Positions 52,765 to 64,000 of a DNA stretch of 64,000 bases are shown piece by piece. Source of the DNA: Ambrosia x helenae (taxonomy: Eukaryota > Streptophyta > Magnoliopsida > Asterales > Asteraceae); assembly GCA_030844895.1 (NCBI GenBank), contig CM061228.1:59405033-59469032 (forward strand). Direction: 5' to 3'. The translations under genes and the position numbers were made by a program. Each line of letters begins with the position of its first letter. The first letter of the stretch is position 1. Below the pieces are notes generated by a model. It searched no databases, had not been told where the DNA came from, and was given only the letters and a program-made list of their open reading frames with translations.

Positions 52765-55700
52765 ATGTTTGTGCAGGGAGTTCCACAGGGCCTTGTCAGC
52801 AGCCTATGGACTGTTGATAGTGGAGCTTCAGGGCACATGACAGGCGACTTATCCCTGCTTTTTGACATAAAGAATATCAACGGGGGGTATGTTGCCTTTG
52901 CTGGTAATAAAGGGGGTTATATTACAAAAGAAGGAAGTATGAGCAATGGTATTGTAAGCTTTGAAAAGATAAGCTTTGTCAAACAGATAGACCACAACTT
53001 GCTGAGCGTTTCGCAGATATGTGACAAGAAGTTCACTGTGTTCTTTGATGACAATGCATGTTTCATTCTGAAGCCTGGATTCAAAATACCGAAAGAGTGG
53101 GTCATGATCTCAGCTCCTAGGGTCAACAACTTATACGTCCTGGATATGAGCCGAGCTATGACAACGAAAGGTCAAGTCACTTGTTTTCTGTCTAAGGCGA
53201 CAGATAAGGAATCGATAATGTGGCACAGACGAATGGGGCACATCCACTTGAGGAAAATGAACCATCTGGTTCAGAATCAACTGGTGGAAGGTGTTTCTGT
53301 TAAGAATTTTCATTTAAACGACGTCTGTGTCTCATGCAAGAAAGGGAAGCAGAAAAGGAAGTCTCACAAGCCTAAGAAGACAAACTCAGTTAGTCTACCT
53401 CTCGAACGTCTGCACATGGACCTGTTTCGCCCGGTCAATCGGAAGAGCAAGAACGGTGACTTATACTGCTTAGTGGTTACGGATGATTATTCTAGGTTTT
53501 CTTGGGTCGTGTGCATGAAACACAAGAGTGAAACTTTTGATTACTTGAAGAATCTGTTTATTAAACTGGAAAATCTATATCAGCTAAAGATCCGTAGGAT
53601 CAGAAGCGATAACGGAACAGAGTTCAAGAATCACGCTATGGAGGCGTTATGTGCAGAAAAGGGTATTCATCATGAATTCACAACGCCATACACTCCTCAG
53701 CAAAATGGGGTTGTAGAAAGAAAGAATCGGACTCTTATTGAGGCAGCCAGAACTATGCTCGCAGACTCGAACTTGCCTGTGATCTTCTGGAACGAGGCAG
53801 TTCACTGCGCGTGTTATACTCTGAATAGGGTTCTAACGGTAAAGAAGCTTGGTAAAACTTCTTACGAGCTTCTGAACCGAAGAAAACTGAACTTAGAGTT
53901 TCTAGAACCTTTCGGAGCTCCATGCACCATGATACATCCCGATGGAAAGTTTGGTGCAAAGGCAGAAGAAGGTTTCTTTTTAGGTTATAGCACTCCCAAT
54001 AAAAGAGTGTACAACAAAAGAACCAACAATGTTAAAGATTGGCTTAATGTCGATGTTCAGCGTTATACTGCCAATGCACCTGGTGTTGGACCTGATTGGT
54101 TGTTCAACTATAAGAGTCTATTTGATTCCTTCAATGTGGAGAATTTGGTGGATGATGCTGTAGCGCAAATGTATTACGAATGTGAAAACACAGCTAGCTC
54201 TCCGCTAATGCGTCCGATCGTGGTGAGTGCACCTGCGCCTGCTCCATCTGATGCCTCTGCATCCACGGGTCCCCCTGGTAGAACCGCAGCAGCAGAAGTT
54301 GAGGAAGTCTTTCAGGAGGCGTCAGCAGAGATTCTCGAATCTTCATCTTCAGACGACGATTTTGCAGAGTCTCATGAAACTCTCACTGAGGAACAAGCTG
54401 GAAATGGTGAATCTACCACTACAGCTCCAGTTAATCCGATAGGAAACAATCAAGCTGGTCCTTCTTTAGCAGCTCCAGGGATAGGTCTTCGGATCGATCT
54501 CTCCGGTTTTAACATGCAACCCGCTGCTCCCTCTAGTTCAATCGCCGCAGAGACAAATCTATCTCAAGGTTTGGAGAACCTTAATCTGCATTCGGATGAT
54601 CCAGTGCCGGCACATCCGGAATCTCGGATTCACGACACTCATCCGATGCAAAATGTGATTGGTGATCTGGCTAGCAGAGTCATGACGCGCAGTCAGCTCA
54701 GAAATGCTAGTCCAAGTGACAATACAGGTACTCTGGCACTTTATTCGGAAATCAGAAAAGTAGGTCATCAGAACGATTGGTCCTTCGCCTTATATGTTTC
54801 TCAAACTGAACCAAGAACCGTGCAAGAGGCACTGAGGGAAGAACCATGGATTGAAGCAATGCAAGCCAAGCTTCAGCAGTTCCAAAAGCTAGGGGTGTGG
54901 GACTTAGTTGACTTACCTCCAGGCTCGAAGAAAATTGGAACAAAGTGGGTCTACAAGTGTAAACGGGATGACCGCGGGGTGATTATAAAAAACAAGGCTT
55001 GATTAGTTGTCCTCGGCTTCCGTCAAATCGAAGGAATAGATTACAACGAAGTATACGCTCCAGATGCGCGCCTTGAAGGTATCCGGATGTTCTTAGCTTA
55101 CGCTTCGTACAAACGGTTTAAGGTGTATCAAATGGACGTGAAAAGTGCTTTTCTGTATGGTGTCGTGAAGGAAGAGGTGTATGTTGCTCAGCCACCGGAT
55201 TTGAGGATCCGCTTCATCGCGAAAAAGTCTACAAATTGAACAAAGCGTTGTACGGACTCCATCAGGCTCCGCGTGAATGGTACCAAATGCTTAGCAACTA
55301 TCTGATATCCAACGGGTTCAAACGTGGACTCGTGGACTGCACCTTATTCACCAAGGAAAAGGGTGGTGATCGTCTTCTGGTACAGGTTTATGTTGATGAT
55401 ACTATTTTTGGGTCTACTAATGATGTCATGTGCAGGGAATTCGAAAAGCTTATGCAGGATAAATTTGAGATGAGCTCGATGGGGGAGATGCAATTCTTCC
55501 TCGGTCTACAAGTAGAACAACAAGAGTCGGGGATCTTCATCCACCAGACAAAATACGTTGCTGACATCTTGAGCGGTTCCAGATAGAAGACTCTACTCCA
55601 GTAGGCACATCGATTCAGACCAATCACGGGATTGGGCCTGACGAGAAAGGACAAACCGTTGATCCTTTTCTCTATCGAGCTATGATAGGCTCACTCATGT

Positions 55701-56334
55701 ACCTCACTGCATCAAGACCTGATATAATGTTCGCAACTTGCCTACTATCAAGATACCAGTCAAGGCCGAAACAGTCCCACCTGGTTGCTGTGAAGAGGAT
55801 CTTACGTTATCTAAAGGGTTGTCCGACCAAAGGTCTATGGTACCTAATGACGATAAGTTTGACCTCATCGCGTTTAGTGATGCTGACTATGGCGAATGCA
55901 AGACAGACTTAAAATCCACAATGGCTGGATGCCAGTTTTTGGGACAAAGACTAGTCTCGTGGCAATGCAAGAAGCAAGCCTCAGTCGCCTTATCCACCTG
56001 CGAGTCGGAATATGTAGCAGCATCGAGCTGTTGCTCCCAGGTTCTTTGGATACAGCAACAAATGAGAGACTACGGTTTGAAATTTCTTAATACTCCCATT
56101 CACTGTGACAATGAGTCCGCTATAGCTCTTGCTAAAGACTCAGTTAACCATTCCAAGGCGAAACATATCTTGGTTAAGTATCATTTCATACGCAATTGCT
56201 ATGAAAAGAAACTTATCGATATTGTAAAAATCCACACAGACTACCAACATGCCGATTTATTCACCAAAGCTTTTGACGGTCCTCGTTTTGAGTACTTGTT
56301 AATCTTAAACGACATTAAAGTTAAGCAGGATTAG
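52765..56334 (+). pseudogene. Ty1/copia SIRE pol (plus strand), one nonsense, three 1-bp losses
   Basis: Complete pol in order. Protease is TVDSGASGHMTGD; the pre-integrase domain is MWHRRMGHIHLRKMNHL with CVSCKKGKQ; integrase is VTDDYSRFSWVVC, RRIRSDNGTEFKN, TPYTPQQNGVVERKNRTL. The linker is Ala/Ser/Pro-rich. RT is VWDLVDLPPGSKKIGTKWVY, YQMDVKSAFLYGVVKEEVYV, VYVDDTIFGSTN. RNase H is AFSDADYGE, ALSTCESEYVAASSC, YHFIRNCYEKKLIDIVKI, DLFTKAFDGPRFEYLL. The open frame ends at TGA 55000-55002 (expected Arg). Single-base losses near 55198, 55574 and 55845 each shift the frame. It starts at an ATG directly behind a TGA, ten bases after the gag stop TGA (52755). Confidence 0.92.
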
Positions 56335-56545
56335 ATCCTCATCGGTAACCGTTTTTGTAAATATTTTTCTTTAAAAAATCAGAAAAATCCAAAAATATTG
56401 TCTTTTCGCAAAGTTTTAGATTTTTAGGGGGAGAAAATTTCAGAAAAATACAAAAACATCAGAAAATGCAAAAATTCAAAAAAAATGAGAAAATTCCAAA
56501 ATAAAAAAAACAAAAATGCAAAAATGAGTTTCTTTGGTGAAAATG
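56335..56545 (+). other. SIRE post-pol A-rich tail
   Basis: Runs of CAGAAAAATACAAAAAC-type words and a purine tract TTAGGGGGAGAAAA at about 56427, matching the post-pol region of the minus-strand copy. The element is then interrupted by a duplicated gag piece, so the 3' ORF and LTR are missing. Confidence 0.5.
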
Positions 56546-56962
56546 GGACCAACCCAGTCCCAGAGCAGCTGAACACCGCTGGTTTAGAAAAGGTGACTGT
56601 AGAGCTAGCACAAGAACACATGGCTCTACTGTCGACCTTGGTAAACTCCTATAGTGGACTGGTTGCTGGACAGATCGGGAATCCTCATCTTACACAGGAG
56701 GATTACTCGCAGATCGATAAAGACGACATGGATTTGATAGACATACAATGGCACTTCACAAGTGTGGTGAGAAGGGCAAAGGAGTATATGGACAGGACGG
56801 GAAGGAGAGACGTTCTGATAAACAACAACACCAAGTTTGGGTTCGACAAAACTAAGGTCACATGCTACAACTGTGGCACAAAAGGGCACTTTGCAAGGGA
56901 ATGTGACCGACCTAAGCAGCAAGGACATCAGAATCCCTTCAACAACAACAGAGCGAATCAGA
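56546..56962 (+). repeat. Duplicate of SIRE gag segment 50082-50497, frame intact
   Basis: 417 bp nearly identical to 50082-50497. I count two substitutions and one extra T (AAAAGGTGACTG against AAAAGGGACTG). The extra base keeps the gag frame open through the CCHC knuckle CYNCGTKGHFAREC, so this copy preserves the pre-mutation state. It is joined at both ends to unrelated sequence. Confidence 0.85.
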
Positions 56963-57270
56963 TAGATAGATGCATACATTCTTGTTCAACAATACAACCC
57001 TATATATGGCATGCTGCAATTATACAATGTATAACCGTTCAATTGCTACCGTTTCATACCAACCAACACAACCAACATACAGCCCTAAGGCATGTATAAA
57101 CCTGACGGATGGGCTACTACATACGACCCATTCTAATGTTTATTTACATGACCCAATCCAATACTTGACACATAATTGTTTTGACCCATTTGACACTAAG
57201 ACATAATAAACACAATAATAACAAGAAACTTCATTTTAACATAATTAACCTTAGTTAAAAAATCTTTTGG
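56963..57270. other. Unassigned, no gene seen
   Basis: Sequence right of the gag duplicate with GATAGATAGA at the joint and many CAACC/ACCAA words. Nothing is recognised. Confidence 0.3.
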
Positions 57271-57480
57271 CCAATGATGTTGTAGCCTAGTGGTTGCAAT
57301 GGAGGTGGGAAGGTTTAACCCACTTTGTGGGGTTCCTGCCCTAGGAGGTCATAGGTTCGAATCCCACTCAGAGTAGGGTTATTCTAAAATGAGGGGCTGG
57401 ACCTTAGAGGGGGCCCGGGGACCGGACCTGAAGGGTGCGGGGCTTTGTTATGGGTGTGTACCGTCGACCGTTAAAAAAAA
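57271..57480 (+). mobile_element. tRNA-derived SINE, ~210 bp
   Basis: Box A TAGCCTAGTGG (57283-57293) and box B GGTTCGAATCC (57354-57364) match the Pol III consensus. A GC-rich body and an A-run follow. Flanking TTAAAAAATCTTTTG and TTAAAAAAAACTTTTG are a likely target duplication blurred by the A-run. It is a different family from the SINE at 22074. Confidence 0.75.
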
Positions 57481-57487
57481 CTTTTGA

Positions 57488-59688
57488 CTTATTATTTAAT
57501 TATTTGTGGAAAAGTAGTTTATTACATGTTTTGTAACAAAAAATTTATGTATGGCATTTTGAGAAACCAAAATTAATAAAGTTTTTTCCATAGATTTTTG
57601 TAGAAAACATGTTTGTTTACCAACGATGTTACTTTCATAAAAATTGTTTCGGTGCTTGAACATTAGCCCTCGCCAATGCCTTTATTAAATAAATAACTTG
57701 CTCAAAAATCCGAAACGAAAAGAGAAGTGTTCCATGGTTTACAAACAAAAATCATCATATGTGAAATTAGATAAGCAACATGGTCTCAGACATCAAATCC
57801 TAAATGTGAAAAGAATACTCCATTCTCTTAGCCACTTTGACATATTGTGGTAGGAAGGCTAAATAAAAGGACACGTGGGCACAAAATCTCCGTCCGTTGC
57901 ACATGTAAACTTGATGCATCTAAGTTCACTTTAGAAAAAAATTCCAATACGTACACCTTGGATTGTGAATCAAGAGATGTCACTCAATTACCATGTAGAC
58001 AATGCTAGCACAGTGTGCCATAAGGAAACCTTGTTAGTTCTCCACTACATTGATATTCTTTCACTTGATAACTAGAAATAGTAAGACGTAATGACAATCG
58101 CATTCTGAGTACACTTGACTAGATTCCAATATAAAATGAGATCTCCAGTACTTTCATGTGGATTATCAATAACTACTTATGGCAACAATTGATACTATTG
58201 TTTCACAGATGAGATAATATAATAAAAATATGTTGGGCGAGGAAGGACATACGAGATGTACAATTGGCTTAAGAAGTAGGTGGAGGTTTATCCGTTTATG
58301 CTACTCTAAGATTCTAACAACACTGGTGGCTTAAAATGGAATTTGTAAGAGACCCCTAATTGTTATATCACTTTATCCTCCCGTACTGGCTAAGCCACCA
58401 TGGTAATGTAATATTGACATACGAATTAGGATACAAAATAGGTTTCCGAAATGATATATAACATAATCTTGGTTCAAAATATAGTGGTCTCGACCTATGT
58501 CTGGAGTCTGTGATGACAATCATGGGAAAAATATGAATAACTCAATTCTTTTGTTACAAGCTGCATAACTTAGATGTTAGTAACAGTATAATTGCTACCT
58601 AGGCCTATCTGTTTCTTCCTATGTATGTCATAAACGAAATTTAGATCGCTAAATTCAAGAAGTTTCAGCTTCCAAAACAAGTGTACATGTGGAGAAGAAG
58701 ACCACCACTTGGGCTGCAATCATGAAATCTGGTAAGACTGAGTTTCTATTCAACCTTTTAACATAAAAATTGGGCTCATTCAAATAAGCAATAAAAAATC
58801 CATCATTACATTCTTTAAACCTTTCAACCCAAAGGTTATAGTGAATTAGAGAGTCATTATCATGGGAATGCTTTTGTACGGCATGTGAGAGAGCTTCTAG
58901 AACTTCTACAGCTAATTGAAGATATTAGAGAACTGGTGTCCTGAATGAGTCAGAATGCTGGAAATGGACACTAGTTAAAACATGTACCTTCACATTTTCA
59001 CCAACTAGACAAAAATTGATGTGATTACACTTTATAAATCATACCATTAAAGTGGATTAAAGTATCTTACTTTGAAGAGTGTATTAACTTATATGGAATG
59101 TTGATTGGGTTGATGGCAGCAAGAGTTTATTTTTGACTCTCGTATCATTAATCTACACCCAAGCCTATTCCGGTTTTGTGAAGAACGATGTGCACCTTTC
59201 AGTTTTGAGAATTTTACACTAGGATGAAGGTGTCATTTGACTTGCAAGCAACTTGTGTTGAGAGAACAAAAGATTGTGCTGTTCTAGCCAACTAAAATGC
59301 CATACATCCATATTATGAGAATCCTCTTTGCAATACCTCGAATTATATAGAGATATTTAAACAGATTCAAAAACTATCTTTTGGTTGGATTTATATGTAG
59401 TTCATAAAACTAACCATGATTCGAAAATTTAAGGAAACAATCTGTTTTCCTAGCTTCAAGAGTATTGTTAACCAAGCTTTTGTTTCGTATTGTTGTAACT
59501 TCAAAAATAATCTAGTGTCTAACTAGAAGTATATTAATGATATATGCAAACATCATAACGTAGGGATAAAGTTCAAACGAACTTACGTTTATTGAATATG
59601 ATGTAACGAAAATCTTTAACATCAAAGTAGACCTAAAAGATAGATGACAACTGCATAAAGAAACTTGAAACTGAATACATTTTTTCTA
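57488..59688. other. Intergenic, no gene recognised
   Basis: 2.2 kb of AT-rich, stop-dense sequence on both strands, with no domain, RNA gene or clear repeat that I can identify. It is downstream of the F-box pseudogene. Confidence 0.35.
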
Positions 59689-60610
59689 TCAAAGTAAGAC
59701 AAGACTCTCGACATAATCTTTTATGATAATGCACTCAGTGTCGTAAAATTCATCAAGATCAACTACTTGCCTGCTTTCTGGATCACATAACGCTAGATCA
59801 GAATCGGTCTTCCAGAATATCAGCTTCCCAGTTTTAGTAAATTCAACTGGTTCATAACAGGATCTAGGAATAACTCTTGTAAATTCTTCACTCCATGACT
59901 CCTCCTCACCATCATATTTCAAGATCCAAAGAGTAACAGTTGCTTTTTCTTCCACCTCCTCAGATTCATCTCCTTCTTCCTCTTCCAATTCATCTTCTAT
60001 GTCTTCCTCGTCAACAACCAAGATAGCTAGTGAACCCTTGTATGTCAATAAGTATGTAAATTCTATTTCACTATCAAGAGGGGGTGGAATTTTTCGGAAC
60101 ACCTCAGCACTAAAATCGAATGCAATAATCATCATACGGCTTTCATTTTCTGTCATACATAACCAACCAATATGAAGCATTATTGAGTGAAACAGACCCA
60201 CTAGTATAATCATGATGGATCGTTTCAACCTTTTTCCAATAATTACTTCTTAAACTATAGACCTCAGCCTCAAGTTTAGCATCATCCTCGAATATTCCTT
60301 GATTATCTCTAGCAGAATCTCCCACTCTGCGCTTATAGATGTCGTAATGCCTTAAAACCTTGTAGTCATCACTAGTTTCATCATATCCAAAGCCAACAGA
60401 ATGACCAACTCGATGACTCAACTTCTCTAACTGATCCTCTAGGAATGAGGAAGGAATTGGTCTCAGTAATCGAATGGACGGGTTGAAAAGAAAAAGTTCC
60501 TTCCCAAATGCGCCTTCATCCCTAGCCAGGCAAATAACTCCATTAACACTACTACCAACAATAGTGACATATTTGCTTAACGGGCCTAATATAGATCCGA
60601 CCCAATTAAC
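59689..60610 (-). pseudogene. F-box-associated (FBA) protein fragment, frameshifted
   Basis: The C-terminal part of an F-box protein, a family that selects substrates for SCF ubiquitin ligases. The open frame begins at 60610: YVTIVGSSVNGVICLARDE, KELFLFNPSIRLLRPIPSS, HSVGFGYDETSDDYKVLRHY, AEVYSLRSNYWKKVETI, LNNASYWLVM. A one-base shift near 60150 leads to IIAFDFSAEVFRKIPPPL, an acidic insert, LWILKYDGEEESWSEEFTRV and DLDEFYDTECIIIKDYVESL. These are the standard F-box-associated domain motifs. The F-box itself and the start codon are missing upstream, where a stop immediately precedes the frame. Confidence 0.75.
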
Positions 60611-61610
60611 TTAGGGACACCCAATGACAACCGATGGGCTTATTGATCTCCTAATTATTTGCAGCCATTATTGTATACATTAAAGCTCGAATAATGGTAA
60701 CTAGTGCTATTCCCGTCGCGCGTTGTGGCGGTTATCCAACATTTATAAGCAAATACAACATATGTCAATATAATTAACACGCAAGAAAGGAAACATGGAT
60801 ACTTCATATGTTAAAAGGTATGAACTCAAATATTTACACAAACATGCCGCTAATGTGTTGTATACACATCTTTCATTGCCATCTGTGTAACACCCCAAAG
60901 CCCTAGGTTATTTTTTTCCGTTTTTATTAAGAAGTAGTATTAACGTTCTGCTAAGAGTTAAATGACGCAAGTATAATAGTTTCAAATTCTCGAATCATCC
61001 AATTGATTGTGTAAATTAAATATTATTTAATTATTTGTATAATATATAACTAATATTTATTAAGATGTTATTTTCAATTAACTGAAGTATATATTAAAAC
61101 ACGAGAGGCACAACAACGAGTTTGATCCTATAAGCGATACATATAACTAGCATTTGATTTTATAAATACCTATTATTCAACGAGCCCTCTCTGAACATAC
61201 GCATTGCGTTGCGAGTTATCAGATGTAATTCATACACAACATGTTTCCTGCTGTCGTAGAATGTGCCAAGCATGTTTTTGTATACTTTGTATCATTTCGT
61301 AAACCTAGTTATGCTTGAATAAAAATCACAAGGTGTTTGAATAAAAAAAGCATCTATTCCCCTGAAAAACATTAATAAAACTCTGAAAAGTGGTGTCATA
61401 AACTCACCTGACATCTATGCACATAAACAAACAAGCAAACAATCAACAATCAAAGAGAAACCCGGCTCATCATGCTCTTTTGAGGCTCGAGCTCGGCTCG
61501 GTTCGAGCCTACTATTCTAAGCTCGAGCTCAGCTCTAATACTTGATATGTTTTGAAGCAGGTAATAGATCAATCCCAGGCGCTGCAGTTAGTGTTCTAGC
61601 TACACAATTG
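60611..61610. other. Intergenic with LTR-like relic
   Basis: TGTAACACCCCAAAGCCC near 60886 looks like a reversed chromovirus LTR end (compare GGGGTGTTACA at 45141). A low-complexity GGCTCGAGCTCGGCTCGG stretch lies near 61480. No gene is seen. Confidence 0.3.
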
Positions 61611-61869
61611 CTAAGGTTGACATGATATATAGGCTTTATTGAACAAGATGATATTTATGTGTTCAAAACAATCTTGTCCCTGTATTTTTTTAAGCCAACA
61701 ATACATGAGACAATGATGAATGTTAGTGCATATCAGTTTGGAGAATACAACCACATTTTGGCCAGACGACCTCCATATTGTAGTCCAAAGGTTTTTTTTT
61801 TTTTTAAATAATCGTGAATTAAGTATAACTAAATTAGGAATTTTTATATATGTTTTCTTGTTTTTGGTT

Positions 61870-62019
61870 CTCCATCTACCAGATTCACCATCCAATCAAA
61901 CACAAAACGTCACAAAGTTTGCCAAGAAGCAAAAGAAGAGTTTTACAGCACTAGATGGATTAAAAAAATTGCAAGAAAAGAACAAGAAGATGAAAACTGG
62001 CCGAGAATTAGATTTTTAG
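61870..62019 (+). other. Possible last exon of an unknown gene
   Basis: After a T-rich tract and TCTACCAG acceptor-like site, the frame reads SPSNQTQNVTKFAKKQKKSF, TALDGLKKLQEKNKKMKTGR, ELDF, stop. The basic composition differs from surrounding chance frames. It sits just inside a CACTA end, so it could be the 3' exon of an element gene. Weak. Confidence 0.22.
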
Positions 62020-63083
62020 TATTTAAGCTTGAAACTTATGTATGGAATTTGGTTTATTATTTTTATAATATCATTTGGTTTTCTCATTTTTAATGGCCAT
62101 ATAGAATCACAAACAATATGTGTCACTAAATGTTAGAAAATAGCTACACGTAAAATTATAATATTTCATGTGGCTTTATATAACCATTATGTGTGACCAA
62201 AGGTTGAACAATAGTCATACTAAAAATTATAGTGGCTTTACATAACAATTAGCCACACAATCTTAAATTTGTTTATTTTTGTGTGACGGAATGATAACAA
62301 TTGACATAGGTAAAATGAAATACGTGTGACCAAATGTTGGACAATAGTCACAAATAAAATTACATTATTTCAAATGACTTTATATAATCATTAGTCACAT
62401 TATCCTCCATTTGTTTTTTGTTTTTTTTTTTTTTTTTTTTTGTGACGGAATGATACCAAATGCCATGGACAAAACGAATTATGTGTCACAAAGTTAGGCA
62501 ATACCCACGCCATTGTCACTTTTTATGTGACCGAATAATAGCAAATGTCATAGGAAAAAAAATATGTGTGACCGAAAGTTAGAATATAGTCACACATATA
62601 ATTATAAAATTGTTTCATGTGTCTATAAATAGTTTTTGACCACACTTACAGTAAATTCATGTGACTATATACTAGAAACGGCCATACTTACGGTGAATTC
62701 ATGTTGCCATTCCTACCCTTTAGCCACAGTTAATAGATGGAAAGCTTATTAAAGCAATTATTTTTGCAACATTTTTTTAATTGATGTGGCTAAAACAAAA
62801 CTTTTAGTGACTATATAACTAAAATGGCCACACTTAGAGTAATTTCATGTGGCTGTTACTACCATTTAGTCACATTTAATACACAGAATGCTAGATTTCA
62901 AAAAGAAATATTGGTATCCTTTAGCTACACTTTTTAAGTCCTACGACCACTAAATGTGAATGTGGCCGTATGATACCTACGATGACTCGACCTATGGTCA
63001 CACTTGAGATGGAAAAAAAAGTGTGGCGAAAGGCATATGGTCACACTTTTTTTGTGTGGCCGTAGGCATATTTTGGCGTAGTG
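62020..63083. mobile_element. CACTA element end with subterminal repeats
   Basis: The right end is TTTTGGCGTAGTG (63071-63083), the reverse complement of CACTACGCCAAAA, a classic CACTA terminus. Inside, GTGTGACC / GTGTGGC / GGCCACAC words recur, and a longer module (GTGTGACCAAATGTTG ... AATAGTCAC ... GGCTTTATATAA) repeats near 62118, 62190, 62327, 62482 and 62566. The opposite terminus was not found in the window. Confidence 0.7.
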
Positions 63084-64000
63084 GATACGGTGGGTGGTCC
63101 AACCAGACCACAGAACTAGTAATATCTCAAGAGAAGAGGAGATCTAAGTACGCTGATAAATAGAAGAATGATAACTCCAAGTTATCATTTGGACTAGGAA
63201 TCTATTAGTTCAAAAATACAATCGCTCAATACAAAAAAAAAAAAAAACTACCTATAACGCTAGAGTTCCATGTGAAATTGAACTGGGGTGATTTTTCTTA
63301 TTAGCCTAATAGGAAAGAACGGATATATGGTGAAATTTTCCAAAATTTACATCCTTAAAAGGTATAGATAATGACAAAAGGGTGTAAACACAATTTCCAT
63401 TTCCCAAAATTTTTGGCATCAACTACTCACACCAAAAGTTTGAGAGCAAAAGCGTAAAGTAGAATGGCTAAGTTTGGTATTTGTAGTGCATACTCATACT
63501 TCTACAACAGCTCAAGCGTACGACGTATTTGCCTGATTGTCCAGGTGTATAGTTCATATGCATGGATATGATATCTAACAAAATAAAACATGTTCACACT
63601 CAAATGAAATAATATAGTTCATATGCATGGATACACTATCTATCAAAACAAAACATGTTCACACTCAAACGAAATAATAACAAGCACACGATAAACCTTG
63701 CTAACATCTATAATCATCCTATCAGTAACCGGGGACATGCACGAAGTGCATTTGTAGAATCCTCCTTGGACCTAGCTAGTGATGATCTTAGTTAACCTAT
63801 CACATTGCTACTTAATTATCACATAACTGTAGAGATGGAGACAATGCATTTACAAACTCTCCCTAAGGTCTAGCTAATGATATTCGGTCTTTAAATCCAT
63901 AAATCAAGCATTCTTCTAATTTACACTTGAATCATTGTTTAATAATATCGCGTCTTCATCTTTTTCTAGCTTCAATAACTTAGGAGGATTCAAATTAACT
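63084..64000. other. Intergenic, no gene seen
   Basis: AT-rich flank outside the CACTA end. It contains a short tandem duplication (63548-63678) but no ORF with recognisable features. Confidence 0.35.
63548..63678. repeat. 65-bp tandem duplication
   Basis: TATAGTTCATATGCATGGAT starts at 63548 and again at 63613. The two units match at most positions through GTTCACACTCAAA. Confidence 0.7.

Noticed and set aside
61720..61868. First half of the 99-residue ORF at 61720-62019
   Set aside because: It runs through a poly-T stretch and has no coding look. Only the part after the acceptor-like site is kept, as a weak exon candidate.

Overview
The window is nuclear DNA of a flowering plant. Introns are GT-AG, spacers are AT-rich, and retrotransposon families are nested in one another. 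The Ty1/copia SIRE-type elements carry an extra ORF after pol, and a Tat-type Ty3/gypsy element carries an antisense ORF; both remind me of Asteraceae genomes (inference from remembered families, no search run). Host genes are scarce: one five-exon gene of an ASG1-like plant family (7848-9472, with a premature stop) and a 5'-truncated, frameshifted F-box-associated pseudogene (59689-60610, minus strand).

Layout. 1-4922: 3' part of a decayed Tat-type gypsy element (RNase H, integrase, antisense ORF with a leader intron, 3' LTR), followed by a copia RNase H scrap. 5385-7397 and 11063-13878: two copies of one repeat block, each with a hAT-type MITE and a ~1 kb long-TIR, MULE-like element; the ASG1-like gene and a broken FAR1/MULE N-terminus lie between them. 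13879-16498: a second gypsy element (5' LTR, gag, protease) cut off by a third copy of the long-TIR element. 17605-20470: a minus-strand copia/SIRE remnant. 20479 onward: a CACTA-like end. 22074-22498: a tRNA-derived SINE with a perfect 18-bp target duplication. 23080-48015: a minus-strand SIRE element (gag linker, integrase, RT, RNase H, 3' ORF), itself split by an 11.2-kb LINE (23342-34500) and by a 2.7-kb solo LTR (42439-45151). 48822-56334: a plus-strand SIRE gag-pol, head-to-head with the minus one. 57271-57480: a second SINE. 62020-63083: a CACTA end with subterminal repeats.

The most striking object is the LINE. It looks young and structurally intact. It has a 60-bp perfect target duplication, a poly-A end, a 5' array of about 6.6 monomers of ~366 bp in an A-B-C higher-order pattern, and open ORF1 (DUF4283 plus CCHC) and ORF2 (endonuclease, RT, zinc-binding domain). 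A third uninterrupted 570-residue ORF starts at an ATGA overlap with the ORF2 stop. This ORF3 consists of three in-frame ~130-residue hydrophobic repeats plus a Cys-rich tail. ORF1/ORF2 (11 nt) and ORF2/ORF3 (4 nt) both overlap, suggesting a three-cistron RNA read by termination-reinitiation. I know of no ORF3 of this kind in plant L1 elements, and it is the best candidate here for something undescribed.
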